A program made the position numbers and the translations under genes. Under the pieces are notes generated by a model. It did no database searches, was not told where the DNA came from, and was given only the letters and a program-made list of their open reading frames with translations. A stretch of DNA of 64,000 nucleotides from Narthecium ossifragum (Eukaryota; Streptophyta; Magnoliopsida; Dioscoreales; Nartheciaceae): positions 24,219,434 through 24,283,433 of the forward strand of contig OY986969.1 of NCBI GenBank assembly GCA_963920575.1. Reading direction: 5' to 3'. Shown here piece after piece: positions 59,257 through 64,000 of this stretch; within the stretch, counting starts at the first letter, position 1; each line of letters starts with the position of its first letter.

Positions 59257-62200
59257 TGTGATTTTTTTTGCCGAAATAGACCCTCACTGTTCAGATTTAG
59301 CACATTAAGACTCCCTAGTGTTTCTTTGTAATAGAGTATTCCAAATTTTAAAATTCCCGATTTTACCCCCTCATCCATCCATGCTATGGAGGTCATGCAC
59401 ATGCATCCGTTTCTCATATCCTTACTGCATTTAATGCGACTAGACTTTGGGTTTTAAAAAAAAAAAATCATCCCGTCGCATTAAATGCGACGGGACGTGT
59501 CTTCTTCTCCAAGTCTCTTCCTCCCTCCCGCCGGGTATGGTTCCTCGCTCCCGTCATCTTCTCCTCTTCCTCTCCACTGCTTTCTCTTCTCTTATTCTTT
59601 CATATGTCAACTCTCTTTCCACTGCCTCCTCTCCTTCCTTTCCACTGCCTTCTCTTCTCTTCTCCCTTTCCACTCTTCTCCCTTACTCGTTCATCTCTCC
59701 TCCCTCTCCACAGCCTCCTCTTCTCTACCTTCGGATGTCGCAGTTTTCTTCGCCAAAGTAGTTCACCGGAGAGAGCTCTCCACACATGCAAAGTAATGAG
59801 AAGCGTTCCGCTACATTGCCAACAATATTTATCGCAATTGTAAGGTACTTGAGCACAACAAGAAGACTTGTAGAGCACCCATTCATCCCGATGCACACGT
59901 ACGTCCGGTAGCTGTGCCCGGTACAGAACCAGCTCCGACTGCTGCATGATGTTCTATCTATCTTGTGTGTATTGTATGGTGCAGTGTATATAGTACACAT
60001 TTTGGTGCAATGTAAAACCAATCATTTTGGCGTTACACGTGTATTTTTTATGACAGTACGGGTATTTGTTATGCCCATACAATGTTTAGAAAAACGCGTG
60101 TTGTAAAAAATATGTGTAACTCTATGTTGAAAGCACGGGTATAATTATTAGATGCGTGTGTGTGAAATTCAACATACGTGTATCAACTCCTTTCCACGAG
60201 TATTTTCAGGATACACACATGTACAATTTTGATGAATGTGAGAAGTGGGCATCTCCGCTGCACGTGTATTGTTTAAAAACGCGTGTTATAAAAGACATGT
60301 GTAACTCTATGATTGAAGCACGGGTTTAATGTTTAGATGCGCGTGTGTGAAATTCTACATACGTGTATTTGTTATCAACATACGTGTATTTGTTACCAAG
60401 ATACGTGTATTTTTTATAACGGTACGTGTATGTTTTCAAAACGTGTGTTTGAAAAGAGTGTGTAACTCTATGATTGAAGCACGAGTATAATTTTTTGATG
60501 TGTGTGTGTGAAATTCTACATACGTGTCTCCACTACTAAGCACGCGTAGTAAGGTAGGTGTACGAGATTTGTTACATACCACACAAACAACTTAACCTCA
60601 ACGCAAACAGTTTGTTACATACCGCCCAAACAACTTAACATTAAGGCAAACAATTTGTTACATACCACCCAAATAACTTAACATCAAGGCAAACAGTATC
60701 TTACATCAACTAAACAATTTGTTACATACTACCCAAACAACTTAACATCAATTCAAATAGTATGTTACATCAACTAAACTACTTCTTCTTCTTTGCGGTT
60801 TGTCGAAAATCGAAATCCTCCCAAGGACGACCGGCGCGTATCCCTTCCTCTTAGTTCAATAAGAAAATTCCGTAGTCCAGTCTAGCAATGACAACAAGAA
60901 ATTAATGAGTATACAATTGAAGCACTAAAAGGATCGTTGAAAAGTACAGTGTTCTTACAATCCGCGCTGCATTGGTATACCGGTGGCATGCTCAATAGGG
61001 CGGCCTTCTTGGTCTTGTGCACTACCCAGTAGAAACGCACAACGTCAACAATATGTTATGATGCTTTTGTACACACGCATGGACATTTATACGCGTGTGT
61101 GTTGAGATGTATACGCGTGCATGGACACGTGTGTGACCTAGCAATACACGCGAAAAGCATGTAGTCTCGTACGTACACGTTCAAAACTTTTCTACACGCG
61201 CGTAGCCTATAAATACGCGTGCAAAGATGTTATAACACGTATGTCGATTTTTATATGCACGCATCTTATGATTATACCCGCGCTTCAATAACTTAGCCAT
61301 CGGTTGAGAACGTCGAAGTGATGAGCCTTCAGTTGAGCAAGAGTAAGTTTCCGACAAACCGCAAAGAAGAAGAAGCAGTTTAGTTGATGTAACATACTAT
61401 TTGAATTGATGTTAAGTCGTTTGGGTAGTATGTAACAAATTGTTTAGTTGATGTAAGATACTGTTTGCCTTGATATTAAGTTATTCGGGTGGTATGTAAC
61501 AAATTGTTTGCCTTAATGTTAAGTTGTTTGGGCGGTATGTAACAAACTGTTTGCGTTGAGGTTAAGTTGTTTGTGTGGTATGTAACAAACCTCGTACACC
61601 TGTCTTACTACGCATACTTAGTAGTGGAGACACGTATGTAGAATTTCACACACACGCATCTAAAAATTATACACGTGCTTCAATCATAAAGTTACATACT
61701 CTTTTCAAACACACGTTTTGAAAACATACACGTACCGTTATAAAAAATACACGTATGTAGAATTTCACACACGCGCATCTAAACATTAAACCCGTGCTTC
61801 AATCATAGAGTTACACATAGTTTTCATAACACGCGTTTTCAAACAATACACGTGCAACGGAGATGCCCACTTCTCACATTCATCAAAATTGTACATGTGT
61901 GTATCCTGAAGATACTCGTGGAAAGGAGTTGAGACACGTATGTTGAATTTCACACACACGCATCTAATAATTATACCCGTGCTTTCAACATAGAGTTACA
62001 CATATTTTTTACAACACGCGTTTTTCTAAACATACACGTATGGGCATAACAAATAACCGTACTGTCATAAAAAATACACGTGTAACGCCAAAATGATTGG
62101 TTTTACATTGCACCAAAATGTGTACTATATACACTGCACCATACAATACACACAAGATAGATAGAACATCATGCAGCAGTCGGAGCTGGTTCTGTACCGG

Positions 62201-62702
62201 GCACAGCTACCGGACGTACGCGTGCATCGGAATGAATGTGTGCTCTACAAGTCTTCTTGTTGTGCTCAAGTACCTTACAATTGCGATAAATATTGTTGGC
62301 AATGTAGCGGAACGCTTCTCATTACTTTGCATGTGTGGAGAGCTCTCTCCGGTGAACTACTTTGGCGAAGAAAACTGCGACATCCGAAGGTTGAGAAGAG
62401 GAGGCTTTGGAGAGGGAGGAGAGATGAACGAGTAAGGCAGAAAAGTGGAAAGGGAGAAGAGAAGAGGAGGCAGTGGAAAGGGAGAAGAGGAGGCAGTGAA
62501 AAGAGAGTTGACATATGAAAGAATAATAGAAGAAAAGGCAGTGGAGAGGAAGAGGAGAATATCCGCCCCACATGGGTGGGGGGTAGGGGTAAAATCGGGA
62601 ATTCTAAAATTTGGGGTTCTCTGTTGCAAATAATCATTGGGGGGGTCTTAATGTGCCAAATTTGGACAGTGGGGGTCCATTTTGGCAAAAAATTCACAGC
62701 AT
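59257..62702. mobile_element. Fold-back element with long inverted arms, possibly Mutator-like
   Basis: The left arm (about 59257-60811) and right arm (about 61349-62702) are reverse complements over more than 1.3 kb with high similarity. The outermost bases, GATTTTTTTTGCCGAAATAGA on the left and AATTTTTTGCCAAAATGGA reversed from the right, resemble MULE ends. The arms first hold a CT-rich block (a 115-residue frame repeats in both, explained by the inverted duplication), then arrays of ACGTGT/ACGCGT words, then four or five repeats of 'tttgttacataccacccaaacaacttaacat'. I could not find a clean 9-base target duplication. A 540-base spacer lies between the arms. Confidence 0.75.
60850..61040 (-). 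pseudogene. Possible Ulp1-like (C48) protease relic in the fold-back spacer
   Basis: On the minus strand a short frame EGRPIEHATGIPMQRGL ends at a donor-like GTAAG near 60960. After an acceptor-like CTAG near 60882 the sequence continues DYGIFLLN. Joined, this resembles the Ulp1 active-site region (PxQ...DCGIFLL) with the catalytic Cys changed to Tyr. Mutator-like elements carrying Ulp1-like proteases are known in plants. The match is short and the call is tentative. Confidence 0.25.
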
Positions 62703-62918
62703 GCTGTGGAGTCTCATGAGGAAATTGGAAGTACTTTTGTTGATTACTTCACCAGGCTATGGGATGGCGGGGGTGGCGTACGTGCAAGGACTTGCTTTTC
62801 CGTGTCTGCCTGGAATTGATGAAGCCCTGCATGTTGCTTTTGGTAGAGGAGGTGAGTTATGCTGATGTGAAGGCTGTGGTATTTGGTATGGCTTATGGCT
62901 AAGATGGCTTATGGCTAA

Positions 62919-63924
62919 GAGCATCTACAACCTGGAGTCCAACTCCAACCAGACTGCATTTATGCAACCGCCACCCCAAAGCGGCATATATGCGGATAAC
63001 GAAAATGGGTTGTATTTTTATTTTATTATTTTTATAATTCCTATATTATCTTTCATGTTCTTCTAATCTAATTCTAAATTACTAATATATCCTATAACTA
63101 AAGTACCTTAACTACAATAATTAGTGTAACTTTAAAATTAATAATTTATTTAGAATAAATAATACTTCAATGGAAAACTCATGTTGATCCCTACAAAAAA
63201 AGACTAATAGTAAATACTTTTTAATTATTATTTATTTATTTATAAATAAATAATTTTTTGACTGGTTTTGTTTTTCATCATTGGGTTTTTAAATTATACA
63301 TCAATACGTGGGTTTTTCATTAAATTAATTCTAATTGTAATTACATTATCTAAAGATGTTTGTGCAAAATACTAAAATGAAGACGAATCTTCCGCGCCAA
63401 ACATTGATAATTTCAATTTAATATGAATTAAGACGTGAAAAATATTAAATATAGATAAAAACGTTACATCTCTTCATTGCCATGTCGTTCCCACAAATGT
63501 TCAATTAGTGCATTTCGAAATGCAAAATGTGCTTCTTTGTCTTGATCTTTTTATGTCGATTAAGAAACTGGTGAAATCGTTCGAATTCACTTGCCTCCAT
63601 CTCATCAACATGTTGAGTACGTGGTGGAGTAGAAATGATAACATTTTCATCTTCATCTTGTTCATCTTCGACAATCATATTATACATCCCATATTCCTGT
63701 AATTTTGTAATATTTTTCTTTATGATAGTTAATTATATAATATATTCTGTATTTTATGCACTCATTTTTATTATTAATTGCATTGATTATAAAAATATTG
63801 TTATTGAGATGAAATATTTTTTTTAGAGGCTCTTCCATTGGAGTGAATCAACTCCATTGCTCCATATTTGGAGCAAAAAGTACACTTGTTGGCTGTAAAA
63901 ATACAACCATCGTTGGAGATGCTC
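62919..63924 (-). mobile_element. PIF/Harbinger element nested in the LINE
   Basis: Termini GAGCATCTACAAC and (reversed) GAGCATCTCCAAC are flanked by TAA on both sides (62916-62918, 63925-63927). The element is about 1.0 kb, AT-rich, and keeps the end of its transposase on the minus strand. Confidence 0.75.
63464..63687 (-). pseudogene. C-terminal remnant of a HARBI1-like transposase
   Basis: Minus-strand reading starts NMIVEDEQDEDEN, continues ASEFERFHQFLNRHKKIK, then after a one-base frameshift AHFAFRNALIEHLWERHGNE and a stop at 63464. 'HNMIVEDE' and the closing 'ALxxHLWxxxGN' are the tail of plant PIF/Harbinger nucleases. The catalytic Asp residues upstream are missing. Confidence 0.65.
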
Positions 63925-64000
63925 TAAGAATAAATGTGTTGGGCCTGACAACATCCTTGTGGAGTTCTATATGACACATTGGGATGTTGTAGTTGCAGAT

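Larger units (their letters stand above)
62703..64000 (+). pseudogene. LINE (non-LTR retrotransposon) reverse transcriptase fragment, interrupted
   Basis: Before the Harbinger insertion one frame reads STFVDYFTRLWDG and another YADVKAVVFGMA. After it (63925-64000) the sequence resumes KNKCVGPDNILVEFYMTHWD, the 'KAPGPDGFPxEFYKxxWD' start of plant LINE reverse transcriptases. Joining across the insertion keeps the frame except for a short local duplication of 'atggcttatggctaag'. It continues past the window edge. Confidence 0.65.

Noticed and set aside
59600..62518. Conserved 115-residue frame present twice
   Set aside because: Its conservation is simply that of the inverted arms. The frame runs through the CT-rich block, has low complexity at its end and has no recognisable domain.

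Overview
This is nuclear DNA from a flowering plant. The genes are split by many introns with GT-AG (twice GC-AG) borders, the encoded families are plant or chloroplast specific (PPD4, FTSHI4), and the spaces between genes are filled with plant-type LTR retrotransposons, solo LTRs, MITEs, a hAT element and a fold-back element. The protein sequences look monocot-like to me, but that is an impression and not a result. There is one 200-base assembly gap (14850-15049).

Layout. 0-31 kb is a duplicated accessory block. It holds two intact paralogues of a PLP-dependent class-V aminotransferase / cysteine-desulfurase-like gene (229-2598 and 24764-28418, both +), a third broken copy on the minus strand (13180-14521), an intact PsbP-domain gene PPD4 (29406-30906) and a broken PPD4 copy (16896-18587). 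The broken PPD4 copy has a hAT element inside exon 1 and loses exons 3-5 to nested LTR sequence. Between the copies lies a single-copy NOL9/GRC3-type polynucleotide kinase gene (6465-12532, nine exons, 399 aa). The pairs of paralogues act as empty-site controls that date and delimit several insertions.

31-50 kb is conserved genic DNA. A 16-exon FTSHI4 gene (43329-32817, minus, 861 aa, protease motif lost) carries a 2.3-kb solo LTR in intron 11. An 11-exon O-fucosyltransferase-family gene (49120-45403, minus, 480 aa) follows.

50-64 kb is mostly mobile DNA: a tandemly duplicated, truncated Ty1-copia fragment with a minisatellite between the copies, a small three-exon plant gene of unknown function (55534-54689, minus, 96 aa), two MITEs, a copia solo LTR with an exact 5-bp target duplication, a 3.4-kb fold-back element with about 1.4-kb inverted arms, and a LINE reverse-transcriptase fragment interrupted by a PIF/Harbinger element that still carries the end of its transposase.

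The genes are not an operon or a pathway. Two (PPD4, FTSHI4) act in the chloroplast, one in rRNA processing, one in the secretory pathway, and the desulfurase-like pair probably in sulfur or PLP chemistry. The main interest is in transposon-borne gene fragments: a formin exon inside a Harbinger-like element at 3908-4956, a signal-peptide exon inside a small LTR element at 15248-16380, and a possible Ulp1-protease relic in the fold-back spacer.
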